Source: Hymenoscyphus infarciens (taxonomy: Eukaryota; Ascomycota; Leotiomycetes; Helotiales; Helotiaceae). From it: DNA of 32,909 bases. The notes under the pieces are model-generated. The model was not told where the DNA came from. It saw only the letters and a list, made by a program, of their open reading frames with translations, and searched no databases. Shown here piece by piece: positions 1-11,270 of this stretch; positions within the stretch are counted from its first letter, which is position 1; every line of letters begins with the position of its first letter. The translations under genes and the position numbers were made by a program. The DNA lies in assembly GCA_001414345.1 (NCBI GenBank), contig LLCB01000465.1, positions 1 through 32,909 of the forward strand, given 5' to 3'.

Positions 1-1760
1 CTCTCTTTTAGATAGTACTACTATATAAGTCTCTCTTTTAAGTAGTATTATTATATAAGCTTCTATTTTACGTAGTACTACTACGTAAGACTCTCTTTTA
101 AGTAGTACTACTACCTAAGTCGATATTCAAAGTATTATTATTATATACGTCTATAATTTAAGTAGTAGTACTACGTAAGTCTTTCTTTTAAGTAGTATTA
201 CTATATAAGCTTTTATTTTACGTAGTACTACTACGTAAATCGCTCTTTTAAGTAGTACTACTACGTAAGTCTCTATTTTAAGTAGTAGTACTACGTAAGT
301 CTCTATTTTAAGTAGTAGTACTACGTAAGTCTATACTTTAAGTAGTAGTACTACGTAAGTCTATGTTTTAAGTAGTAGTACTACGTAAGTCTATACTTTA
401 AGTAGTAGTACTACGTAAATCTATATTTTAAGTAGTATTACTACGTAAATCTATATTTTAAGTAGTAGTACTACGTAGGTCTATACTTTAAGTAGTAGTA
501 CTACGTAAGTCTATACTTTAAGTAGTATTACTATATAAATCTATATTTTAAGTAGTATTACTACGTAAATCGCTCTTTTAAGTAGTACTACTACGTAAGT
601 CTCTATTTTAAGTAGTAGTACTACGTAAGTCTCTATTTTTAGTAGTATTACTACGTAAATCTATATTTTAAGTAGTAGTACTATATAAATCTATATTTTT
701 AGTAGTAGTACTATATAAATCTATATTTTAAGTAGTAGTACTATATAAGTCTATGTTTTAAGTAGTATTACTATATAAGTCTATATCTTAAGTAGTAGTA
801 CTATGTAAATCTATATTTTACTTAGTAAGTTAAAGTTTTAAGTAGTACTACTACGTAACTCTATATTTTAAGTAGTAGTACTACGTAAGTTTATACTTTA
901 AGTAGTAGTACTATATAAGTCTTTATTCTACTAGGTAAGTTAAAGTTTTAAGTAGTAGTTCTATATAAGTCTTTATTTTACTAGGTAAGTTAAGGTTTTA
1001 AGTAGTAGTACTACGTAAGTCTCTATTTTAAGTAGTAGTACTATATAAGTCTTTATTCTACTAGGTAAGTTAAAGTTTTAAGTAGTAGTACTACGTAAGT
1101 CTTTATTCTACTAGGTAAGTTAATATTCTAAGTAGTAGTACTATATAAGTCTTTATTTTACTAGATAAGCTAATATTTTAAGTAGTAGTACTACGTAAGT
1201 CTATACTTTAAATAGTAGTACTACGTAAGTCTATACTTTAACTAGTAAAGTCTTTATTCTACTAGATAAGTTAAAGTTTTAAGTAGTAGTACTACGTAAG
1301 TCTTTATTCTACTAGGTAAGTTAAAGTTTTAACTAGTAGTACTATATAAGTCTTTATTCTACTAGGTAAGTTAAAGTTTTAAGTAGTAGTTCTACGTAAT
1401 CCTTTATTCTACTAGGTAAGTTAAAGTTTTAAGTAGTAGTACTACGTAAGTCTTTATTCTACTAGGTAAGTTAATATTTTAAGTAGTAGTACTACGTAAG
1501 TCTTTATTTTAAGTATTAGTACTATATAAGTTTATATATTAAGTAGTAGTACTACGTAAGTCTTTATACTACTAGATAAGTCTATATTTTAAGTAGTAGT
1601 ATTATATTTTACTACGTCTCTATATATTTAAGTAGTACTACTACGTAAGTCTCTATTTTAAGTAGTAGTACTATATAAGTCTTTATTTTACTAATGTTTT
1701 AAGTAGTACTACTACGTAGGTCTAAACTTTAAGTACTACTACTAAACTCTTAGTATATAT
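1..1760 (+). repeat. Left minisatellite array, 30-bp unit with 50-bp variant
   Basis: This is a tandem array whose basic period is 30 bp. A typical unit reads TCTATATTTTAAG, then AGTAGTACTACT, then ACGTAAG with small changes. The core AGTAGTACTACT is its own reverse complement, and TACGTA is a second small palindrome, so each unit could form a short hairpin. From 1 to about 930 the 30-bp period is regular. From about 930 to 1,600 many units are 50 bp, made of the same core plus a 20-bp insert of the form CTACTAGGTAAGTTAAAG. The array decays into partial units by about 1,850. It already runs at base 1, so its outer end is outside the window. No reading frame of interest was seen. Confidence 0.95.
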
Positions 1761-2640
1761 TTATAAAATAAGTTTTTTATATAAAAATAAGCTTTTTTAT
1801 ATAGTATTATTACTAAAGTATTTATTCTTACTAGTAGTACTACTACTAAATACTTATAGACTTATATACTAATAAATTTATATTTAATAAATTATTAATA
1901 ATCGACTCTTAATATAAATCAATACTTTTTTACTCTAATATTATTAGCGCGCTTTATCGTTAGTAAAAAAAAGACGATTATAGATATATATTAGTCTTTT
2001 TAAGTTAGTAGTTCTATAAAGTAAATAGAAATTATATAAATACTATATTAATAATTCTAGATCTAATACTTTAAAAGAGCTAAATACTTACTTATAAGAT
2101 TAATAAAAAAGTATATAACTTAAGTTAAAATAGAGCTTATTAATTCTATTAGCTATAGATATAGAGCTACTATTTAGCGATTATATAACCTAGTATATCG
2201 ATATATATTAATATCGTGTCTATATCTGATATATTATTAGTTAAGTTCTACTTAATATAATAATTATTAGAGACTCTCTTAATATTTTATTAATAGTATT
2301 AGTATCTAAGTCTAAATACTTAGTATATATTTATAAAGTTAGTTTAACTTTTATTTATAAATAAGCTCTTATAAGTAGTACTACTACTAAAGTCTTAATA
2401 TATTTATAATTAATACTATTTTAATAATTCCTTTTAAATTAAACTACTTTAAATTACCTTTAAACTATACTCTAAAGTTTCCCTCTAAACAGATAAACCT
2501 TTCTCTACTATTCTATTTAGATCCGTTCCTTTTTTAAAACTATATATAATTCTATTAGTTTATTATTAAAATAGGTCTAATTTAAAAGTATTATATTAAA
2601 ACTAGGTCTAGTAAACCTAGTAAATAAGTAAAGTATATAA
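1745..2640. other. AT-rich spacer with duplicated array-edge block, no gene seen
   Basis: No convincing reading frame was found here. A block at about 1,745-1,850 recurs at about 2,305-2,395. Both carry TTAGTATATATTTATAAA, an AT-rich stretch with AATAAGCT, and then the array-type sequence AGTAGTACTACTACTAAA. The spacer may therefore contain an old duplication of the array's inner edge. The remainder is RIP-type AT-rich DNA lying upstream of the transposase relic. Confidence 0.6.
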
Positions 2641-2769
2641 CTACGTAAGCTATAGATTAGTTCTAACGTTCTTTATCCTTAGCTAATCTTTATATTATAG
2701 AGTAGTATAATATACCTACTTCCTAGGATACCGGCGCTATCTATTCTAACTACTTTAATACTAGTAATT

Positions 2770-5700
2770 ATAATAATAATAATAACCTCGACTAAGAAGA
2801 TTAGGTAGAGGATAAGTTAATTAAAGAGCTTATAGAGTATCTAACTAATCTCTAAACTTAAGCTACTAGGCTTAAAAATTAGAAGTAGCTCCTTAGTCCT
2901 CTTTCTAAGGCTCTATTTAATAGAACTATTAAATACTAGGAAGTATTATATAAATAGAAAACCTTTAAAGTCTTATATATTAGTAACTAGGGTAAGTTAA
3001 AGTCTACTTATTTTTATATAGATATAGTTAGTCTAATTATAAATAGATAGTACTTATAAATAAACAGTTATATATTACTCTTATAAATAGTCTAAGGCTA
3101 TATTAATAATTTAGTAAGGATTCTTTCTACTAGCTCTAGTTATTCCTAGGTTTAGGTTCTATCTAGATCTTCTTAATCTCTTTAATAGTATATTTATAAA
3201 AGGTTTTATATTTAAATATACGTTTACTTATAGTCTTTAAGACTTTTATATTAAAAAGAGGTTTTATTACGTTCTTAATCTTAAAAAACTATAGAAGTAC
3301 TTTTACTTTTATTAGTCTAAAGCCTTTAAAATTTATAAGAGCCTTTTTAACTAAGACTTAACCTAAACTATCTACCTAGCTTATAAGTCTATAGGCCTCT
3401 AATAGACCTTAAAGACTACTCTAGTAGACATTTATCTTACTTATTTTTATTATATATTAAAGGAATAAAGAACTAGGTATCTATATAACATTTATATTAA
3501 TAGTAACTTTTAGTATAAGAGGAAAAAACAAAAGTCTACTAATAATATATAACTTTAGGTAGAAGGTAGATATTTTCTACTTAATATTAACGAAGTTCTA
3601 CTAGAATAAGAAGAGGAAACTATATATAACTAAGATAGATGTTTATATAAGTTTAAAGCTAGAGTATCTATAAAGAAGTTACTCTAAAAATTTAAAAGCC
3701 TAGATTAAATAGGCCTTATAAACTCTATATATTACTATAGAAGTATACTACGTTTATTAAATTTATATTAAGGTAAACGCTTTAGTAGTATAATATATCT
3801 TATAAAGTTAATTATAAATCTATTACCTCTTAATAGCTATTACCTTATCTAATATAATATTATATACCGATTTAGTCTATATATTTAGTAGCATTTTCTA
3901 GAGATCGTACTAAGGATTTAGTATATAATAAATATATTCTATTAATATACTTATTCCCTAGCCTACTAACTATAATATAGGCTATATTATATCTAGGACC
4001 TTAGTAATAGAGATAGTAAAGGTACTAAAAGAGACTAGTTAATAAAAGCTTATCTTATTAGAGTTTATAAAGGAAGCTTAGCTATAAGTTATACTAAATT
4101 TCTAGATACTTAGACTAAATACTAAATAAAGCTCTAGTACCTAAAACTTAGATATATACTCTAAGGTCGATTTTAAAAGGCTCTTAAAACTATTAAATAA
4201 TCTAAGATAATAATTAATTAAACTTATAATTACCTTATTTTACTTATAATTATTATACTTAAAGATAGTATTAAAGATAAGATTAGAGAATATAGAAGAA
4301 GATAGTAGATTATATACTACCTTCCTCTTTTCTCTTAAGCTAACATTCCTAGCTAATTTACTATAGTAGTTTAATATAAAGGAAAACGTAGAAAGGATAG
4401 TATAAGAATAACGCCTCTATAAAGAGTTATAACACTTATTTCTATATAAAGAGTAGATAAAAAAAAGCCTTACTAGAGTATTATATAAAGCGCTAGTAAG
4501 CGCTAATATTAAAAACTCGGTTATTACTAGGAAACCTAACTAGCGGTTATCTTAAGCTATATAGTATCTTTTAAGTAAAAGAACACTATATTAGATAGTA
4601 GAGAATACTATAGAAGTAGTTAAAGCTAAGTTAAGACTATCTAATATAAACTAAGAATAATAGGTAGTAGTAGGAGAAGAAGGTTTATATTAATAGTATA
4701 TAAAATCTTAGACCTAGTATTTAATTAAAAAGGAAGTAAAAAGCCTCTATTATATAGTTATAGTATAAGTTTAGTAATTAAGAAATATTTAGAATTACTT
4801 TAATACTTAAGAGACTAAGAAATTAGCTACTTACTTTAAAACCCTCTAGCGAAAATTACTATCTATTAAAGTTAAAACTATAATACTAAAGAATCTTATT
4901 AATAAATTACTAGTAATAGAGTAATAGCTTAATATTCTTTCTTTATAAAGCCTAAATCCTATAATACTTAAAGACGAGTTAAATAGAATACTATAGATTT
5001 TTAAGCTTATATATAAGGCTAGTTTATATATTAATAAAGAGAATATTATAAACTCTCTAAGTTTTTTAAGTAACCTTTAAATCCTTTAAAGTATTAATAC
5101 TCTATAGAGACTAGAAAGAGTAATTAAGAAATAGAACTTTATAAAGTATAAATAGAATAGGTTAACTATTTAATATATTAAAATACTAATAATAGTTCTT
5201 ATTTATTTAAGTACTTAGCTAAGGGTTTTATAGGTTTTAATCTAGTATTATACTCTTCTAAAAGTTAAAATAATTTAATATATCTTAGTAGAAGAGTCTT
5301 TATATAACTATAATAATAATATACTTAACCTAGACCTAAAGTAGAGACTAAAAGGTAAATTAAAATAAGAGTCTAATATAATAAGATAACTAATTAAAAG
5401 CTAAGAATACTTACTTTAGTATATAAATTTATTCCTTTATTTTATAAGCTTAGTAGAGAAATAGAGAGACTTAAAGACAACTTTAAAGAGAATAGATAGA
5501 GTAATAGGAGTAGTTAGAATAATAAATATATAAATATATATCTTAAGAAGATAAATAATATTAAATAGTTTATAGAACTAAGTTAAATAAATAGATAAGA
5601 TAAGAAGGCACCTAGGCTAAAAACTAAGTAGAATATTATATAGTTAAATAGTATTATAAAGAATATAATTATTTTCTTATAGCTTATATAGTATAACTAT

Positions 5701-6200
5701 AGAAAAGCAGCCCTAGTATTTTAAGTATACTAAGTACTTTATATCTTATAAGATAGCTATAATTATTTCTAAAACTCTAGCCTATTTTATAAATATAATA
5801 TATATTCTTACTATAAATATATATAGAGAAAATACCCTCTTATACTCTAGTGTATTTATAAGTCCTACTTCTATCTATATTAAGAAGAAAGTAATATAAA
5901 AAAAACAGTCTACTTAGCTAAAGTTAAGAATTATATAAAATAATAAGTATAAAGTAAAACTAGAGAGAAAGAGATATATATAAAAAAGGTCTTATTTAAT
6001 CTAGAAAGAATAGATAACTAAGAGAAGAATTTATACTAAGTAATATAGAAAGGTAGTAAAACTTAAAGCCTAGTATAAGGAGTAGTAAGATAAGTAAGTA
6101 TATTCTATTCTATAGTCTTTAAGAATACTATCTATTAGCTTAATTAATAAGTATTTAGATATTATATATTTAATTTTTATATCTTCTTTCTTTACTAATT
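2770..6200 (+). pseudogene. RIP-killed CxC-KDZ transposase
   Basis: This is a relic of a Kyakuja-Dileera-Zisupton (KDZ) family DNA transposase, about 1,100 codons in one frame (a codon starts at 3,061). Nearly all stops in that frame are TAA or TAG at likely Gln or Trp positions. From the N-terminus I see a region at 3,061-3,200 that matches the cysteine cluster found in KDZ proteins, with Tyr now where the CxC cysteines would be, followed by QQGFF. The first catalytic motif, normally D-x-N-F followed by basic residues, is INSNFQYKRK at about 3,495-3,530. A G-x5-C-x-R/H then GER region lies at 3,712-3,810. The normal YDIACQ-type motif reads QYNIIYR at about 3,850-3,870. The DGEGxER motif reads RDSKGTKRD at 4,006-4,036. 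It lies about 1 kb inside the left array and reads inward. Start, introns and end are uncertain. Identification rests on motif order recalled from the family, without an alignment. Confidence 0.75.
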
Positions 6201-6271
6201 TAGTAATAGGCCTTAGATTTAGGTATCTTAATATTAAGAATATACTTAGCTATATTATATTATTAGTAATA

Positions 6272-6781
6272 TTACAAAATATATATAAACGTTAAAAGAA
6301 TAAGAGAGGCTAGAAGATCTATCTTATTCTTAGTAATATCTTTAACTAGTTTTAAAGCTACTAGCTTAAACTTATAGTATACCTTCTTATATAGTATTAA
6401 ATTAATCCTCTTATATATACCTAGAAATAAATTATTAATATATGTTTTAGTAAAACGAATAATACTAAGAGACTTTTTAACTCTTTAAAGAGCTAGTTTA
6501 ATAGCCTTAGCCTTCTACTATAGAACCTTTAGCTTTTTCTCTATACCTAGTCTTATATACTTAGCTAGAAACTCTTCTATTCTCTTTATTAATTTAAAGG
6601 AAGAGAGGTAGTAAGGTTAGAATAGATATAAAGTAGGACTATTATTATTATTATAATAATATATTAGGGTATTATTATTATTATAATAGTAATTAGGTAT
6701 ATTATAATCGTTGTCTAATAACTAGTATAAAATACTAGGAGTTAGAGATATAAGGTAAGTGCCTTCTAAGTATATAGCTAT
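6272..6781 (-). pseudogene. Unrecognised small protein relic, Asn-rich N-terminus
   Basis: A reading frame of about 170 codons on the minus strand ends at a TAA stop (6,272-6,274) preceded by TTG. I placed the start at ATA, a probable former ATG, at 6,781-6,779, because the frame is clean from there. Only a handful of in-frame TAA or TAG codons occur, all consistent with former Gln. The N-terminal third contains two short YYYNNNN runs encoded by AAT repeats visible at 6,640-6,700. The C-terminal two thirds is Lys- and Leu-rich and probably helical, with a hydrophobic end. The 57-bp duplication at about 6,850-6,960 sits just upstream and may be in its promoter. It converges tail to tail with the transposase relic. 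I do not recognise the family. Confidence 0.5.
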
Positions 6782-6848
6782 CTAAAGATAAGCACGTTTT
6801 ATAAGTAATTCTAGGATTATTTATACTAGACGTTTATTTAAATTAAGG

Positions 6849-6960
6849 ATTATTTAATAGGTTTATATAAAGCGTCTACTTAATAGAGAGGAAGGAGACT
6901 TAAGGTTTATTTAATAGGTTTATATAAAACGTCTACTTAATAGAGAGAGAGTATAGAAGA
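6849..6960. repeat. 57-bp tandem duplication
   Basis: Two copies with a 57-bp period share TATTTAATAGGTTTATATAAA and then CGTCTACTTAATAGAGAG. The copies begin at about 6,851 and 6,908 and differ at a few bases, including AGCG versus AACG. The duplication lies directly upstream of the minus-strand small relic gene that begins at about 6,781. Confidence 0.85.
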
Positions 6961-7550
6961 GAGAAGAGGTTAAGTATTACTATCTAAAGTAAGTAATATA
7001 TATTAAATACTAGTATTCTATATATCTTAGGTTTTTTCTAATACTATTATAAAAATATTATAACTATAATACTACTATATATAAGTACTACTTAGAAGTC
7101 TCTATTATAGACTATAGAGACTCGACTATACTTATTATAATAGATAGAAATAATTAATTTAATTATAATAGCTTAATATATTAGCTCTTACTTATTATAG
7201 AAACTATTAATTTATATACTATTATAAGCAGCGAAAAGTTATAAGGCTAGTAGATTAAGTATAGTATTTAAAGTAAATAGCTAGTAGAGGTCTTTAATAA
7301 ACAGCTTTTAGTGCTTTTAGATATATAAGAGGTCGAGGTAATATAGATTAAAGATTAAAAATTAAAAAGGTTATAGATTATAAATTAAGAATTAGCTTTT
7401 AATAGGTCCTTTATATTTACTAATTACTAAGTCTTAGTACTACTCTACTCTTACTAACTCTACTAGTATAGCTACCTAGTAATCTTATAACGTAATTCCT
7501 TTTATAATTCCTACTCTTATAATTTATAAACCTCTAACTACTACGTTATA
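6960..7550. other. Gene-free AT-rich interval with one perfect hairpin
   Basis: No reading frame stands out here. A perfect 8-bp stem, GTCTCTAT (7,098-7,105) and ATAGAGAC (7,114-7,121), encloses an 8-base loop. In a RIP-degraded region this is unlikely to be functional now. The rest shows only RIP-type AT-rich sequence. Confidence 0.4.
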
Positions 7551-8780
7551 TATTACTACTTATTATATACTTTAAAGATAAGTATAAACTTATTACTTTT
7601 ATTATATATAAATATCTCTGTTTTTAGGTTATATACCTAACTATTTCTAGTATTATATATTAATTATAGAAAATTAAAAATTACTTTTAAGATTTTAAAT
7701 ATAAACCTTCTAAGGAAGCTAATATCCTACGTAGGATTAAAGACTAAGGTATATGTTTATAACACTCTATATTAGCTCTATAAAGCTATTTTAAGACCTC
7801 TACTCCTTATTATATAAAGAAGATACTATTAAAATTCGAGCTACTTAGTAAATATAATAATAAGAGTAAGTAGAGTAAGAGTAAAGGTAAGAGTAAGAGT
7901 AAGAGTAAGAGTAAGTAGAGTAAATTAAAGGCTATTAGAGAGGAGAAGTAATATAATAATAACGTTCTAGTCTTTGCTATACCTCTTAATAAACTATATC
8001 TAAATATATACTAAAAGGAATATATTACTAAGTCTTTTTAAGGTTAAGCTAAATACTTCTAGTTTTCTCTTATTTAGAATAATAATATATCCTAGATTCT
8101 TATTCCTTATTCTTAACTTATACTTAATTAAAAGAAGAAGATTAAGTAAAGTAAGATTTTTCTTTCTTAAGACTCTTCTTTATATAACCTTAATAGTATT
8201 TTAATTTTAGATCTCTACTAAGGAAAGATAACTATATTTAATAATAAAATATATAAAGAAATTAAAGGTACTATTTTTACTATATTCTATATAACTTAGG
8301 ATAAGTTATATAGAGATAAAGACCTTAGATTAACCTATACTTAGTAGATTATTAGCTTAACTTATATAAATTACCTAGTATATAACTTTACTATTTATAA
8401 GCTACTTAAGATAAAGTTAGTAAACTCTTATAAGATAATAGTAGAGAAGTATTTAAAGGAAGATACTTTCTTAGATCTAAAAAGTAACTAAGTCTAGAAG
8501 AAGGAGTTTAAGAACGTAATATCTTCTACTAAACTTAAGAATATTAGTAAAAAGCGAATATAGAGTATAGTTACTTCTAAGGATATATATACTAATATCT
8601 TTAATATAGTAACTCTATAGTCGAATATATTTAATAAGATATAATATACTATACTTATTAACGTCCTTTCTAGTAGTAGTTTATATATTCTAGTATTTAA
8701 CCTACGTATTACTCCTTTTACTTATAAGTAACCTTTAACCTTATACCTAATATAGTAACTAATTAAATCTAGATAGTAAA
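7550..8780 (+). pseudogene. Unrecognised relic gene with Lys-Ser repeat tract
   Basis: One frame (codon start 7,865) stays open for about 400 codons, apart from TAA and TAG that fit former Gln. Features in order are an N-terminal part with a block reading KPSKEANILRRIKDQG, a basic KS repeat tract at 7,865-7,925 encoded by AGTAAG hexamers, and a longer C-terminal part rich in Lys, Ile, Asn and Ser. The few stops over this length, compared with the other frames, are the evidence for former coding. The following frame (8,700-10,290) is shifted by one register, so the two may be exons or halves of one gene. I do not recognise a catalytic motif. The start is unresolved because ATG codons have been converted to ATA. 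Confidence 0.5.
7855..7925 (+). repeat. AGAGTA hexanucleotide microsatellite
   Basis: A run of AGAGTA/AGTAAG units, with a few single-base variants (GGTAAG, TAGAGT), lies inside the relic gene at 7,550-8,780. It encodes alternating Ser and Lys. The run reads as part of a protein rather than a free microsatellite, because the hexamer keeps the surrounding frame. Confidence 0.85.
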
Positions 8781-10290
8781 TTCTAAGATAAAAAGACCTT
8801 ATTACTCTTAGTTAAATAATAATAACTTTAATAATAAAGATAAGAAGTTTAATAAAGATAATATAAAGATAGATTCTAAAATAAATAAGTCTTTTACTTT
8901 TTCTTTATTAAAAATAAAAGCTAATAATAGATAATAGTAAATAAAGATACTCTCTTTTCCTTACTACTTATATAATTATAAGTAATCTTAACTCTTATTA
9001 AAGATTTATTTAATTCTAATAGTATTATAAGTATACTTAACTCTATCTTATCCTTAACCTTTCTACTTATATAGCCTTACTTAAGAGGTTTATTTAATTC
9101 TACTAGAGCTATAAATATACTTACCTCTATTAAATCCCTTATTATAACTCTAACTTAGCTTTTATTAAATACTCTAGATAGTCTAGACTACTTAAAGCTA
9201 TTATATTTCTTATTAGAGCCTACTTTAAAAGTAGGACATAAAGCTATAAATAGAGGAAAAACCTTCTCTAAAGCTAACTTAAAGCTATTAATAGCCTTAT
9301 TAGCCTATTAAATAACTTTAGAAGCTTTAGAAGCCTAGACTAATATAATAAAGTCCTCTATTCTTAGATTATTATAAAATAACTAAAAGTAAGTAGTAAA
9401 ATTATTAGAGTATATCTTAAAACTAAAAAATAATAGCTAAAATTAAATATTAATAATCTCTTCTAAGAAATCTCTTAATCTATTAAAGGATTCTACCTCT
9501 AAACCCTCTTCTAAGCTTATTCTAGCTATATATAATAATATTATAGATTTTATAAATTCCTTACTAGAGTTTTAAAATAAACCTTAGTAAGCGAAGGTTC
9601 TTAGACTTAAAAGATTAGTAGATAATAATAATAGTAATAAAGCTTATAGAACTAGAGTATATTAACTACTCCTCTTTTTAATTAATAATAAATTTAAGAA
9701 TATTAATTTTAATACCTTTATATAAGATTATAATAAAAGCTTTCTAATAGTAGATCTAACTCTTAATATATCTAGCTTTATATAAGAGGAAGAGAATAAG
9801 AAGAGTAAAAGTATTTTTCTATTAAAAGATAAGAAAGTAAAAGACATCCTCTTTAAGAGAACTCTAAAATCTACTAGTAATCTAGTAGTTAAAGTAGAGG
9901 TAGTTACTTTATTTTATTAATAGAATCTTCTTATTTTAAAGAGTAATAAGGCTAAGAGAGTAAAGAAGGATAGAGCTAAGCTAGTTATTCTAAGTAGATA
10001 TTTAGCTTATTTATATAAGGAAATATAAGAGCCTAATTAATAGATAAAAGAATAAGTAAGAGTTAATATAATAGAGGACTAAATAAATACTAGATAAAAG
10101 AATAAAATAATAAATAAATAAAAAGATAGAAGAGTAAAAGAGTAAGAGGTAGATTAAAACTACTTTTATAAATAGAGAGATAAATAGAGGGATATATAAA
10201 GAGATAAAAGTATAGAAGTAAGAAGAGAGAGATAGATAAGAAATTATAGTTAGAATTATAAGAACCTTAGTAAAAGAAGTTTAAATATAG
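8700..10290 (+). pseudogene. Unrecognised relic gene, charged C-terminal tail
   Basis: A frame of about 530 codons (codon start 9,072) can be followed, with TAA and TAG only where Gln or Trp codons are plausible. Near 9,000-9,120 there are two similar segments containing LFNS, probably an internal duplication. The middle (9,400-9,900) is a Leu-, Lys- and Asn-rich, probably helical region. The C-terminus (10,090-10,290) is strongly charged, with repeated RDK/QRD pairs and an RRERQ segment, like a nuclear-localising or RNA-associated tail. It may be the second part of the gene at 7,550-8,780, shifted by an intron or an indel. No family was recognised. Confidence 0.5.
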
Positions 10291-11270
10291 TAAATTTTAT
10301 ACTTCTTTCTATCTTTTAAAATATAATATAGATAGTATAAAGTTTAATACTATTTTAATAAACTAATTCTATTCTTTTTATAGCTAAATCTAAGGCTTAT
10401 ATTTTTTTTATACTTCTAATATAAGATTTAAATAGTAGTATTATATAAAACTTTATTTATTATCGCTTTATTAAAAAGGAATACTAGAACTTTATAGATT
10501 TCTCTTAATCCTTCTTTAAATATATAAGATTATTAAAGTACTAGAATTAATTAAGTGTTTTTTATATTTAACTAAGTATATAAGATCTAGAATTATTTAA
10601 GATATAATTAAGTACTTTTAGTATATATTAAGAGTATCTAGTATTTTTAAGTAAGTAAAAACTTAAAGAGTCTTAATTCCTTTTATAACTAACTTAGTAA
10701 GAATAATCTAATTATAAATTCCTAGAGATTAATAAGTAAAAGGAAAGCAGCTAGTATAGAACTTTTAAGGTTTTAGATAGTAGTACTACTTAAAGTTAAT
10801 AGTTTTAAAGTCTTTTAGCTTTAGTAACTTAATTAAGAGATAAGTTTTAATTACTTAATAAAATTCTTAGTACTTTTATATATAGCTTTAATATTAAGCT
10901 AGGTTTAAAAGATTTATTTTAAAGTAAGTAATTTTATTTTATAAAGTATTACTTAATTCTCTAAAATATATAAGTAAAGTATTTAATAGTCTATAAAACA
11001 CTATTAGTATCTTATAATTCCTACTTAAACTAAGCCTAATATATAGAAATAAAGAAAAACAGATAATAATTAACTAAAAAGAGTATATTACTAGTTAAGT
11101 ATCTCTTAAGCTACTTTTAGATCGCTTTTTACTAATTTACTCTTATTATATAGATAAGATAAAGAGCTACTTCTAATTATAATTTATATATTAGGCCTCT
11201 TTATTTAGTTAGTATATATAAAGTAGGATTACTAAGTTAATAAGATTTACCTTCTCTATTATTTCTATTA
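10290..11270. other. Gene-free interval with a solo array-core copy
   Basis: No frame stands out in this stretch. At 10,777-10,800 the sequence ATAGTAGTACTACTTAAAGT matches the core of the terminal array in the orientation of the right array. The rest is RIP-type AT-rich DNA between two relic genes. Confidence 0.5.

Noticed and set aside
1..1760. CRISPR array
   Set aside because: The units are adjacent with no unique spacers, mutated by transitions and palindromic, and the composition is eukaryotic RIP type. No cas-like gene was seen.
1..1760. Telomeric repeat
   Set aside because: No TTAGGG-like units occur. The 30-bp unit and the inverted copy at the other edge do not fit a telomere end.
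2770..6200. Starship captain (DUF3435 tyrosine recombinase) or telomere-linked helicase
   Set aside because: A first reading in the neighbouring frame suggested these. The correct frame has fewer stops and shows the KDZ motif order instead, with no recombinase R-H-R-Y or helicase motifs.
7098..7121. Rho-independent-like terminator hairpin
   Set aside because: The perfect 8-bp stem is real, but there is no T tract and the context is eukaryotic, so a bacterial-type terminator does not apply.
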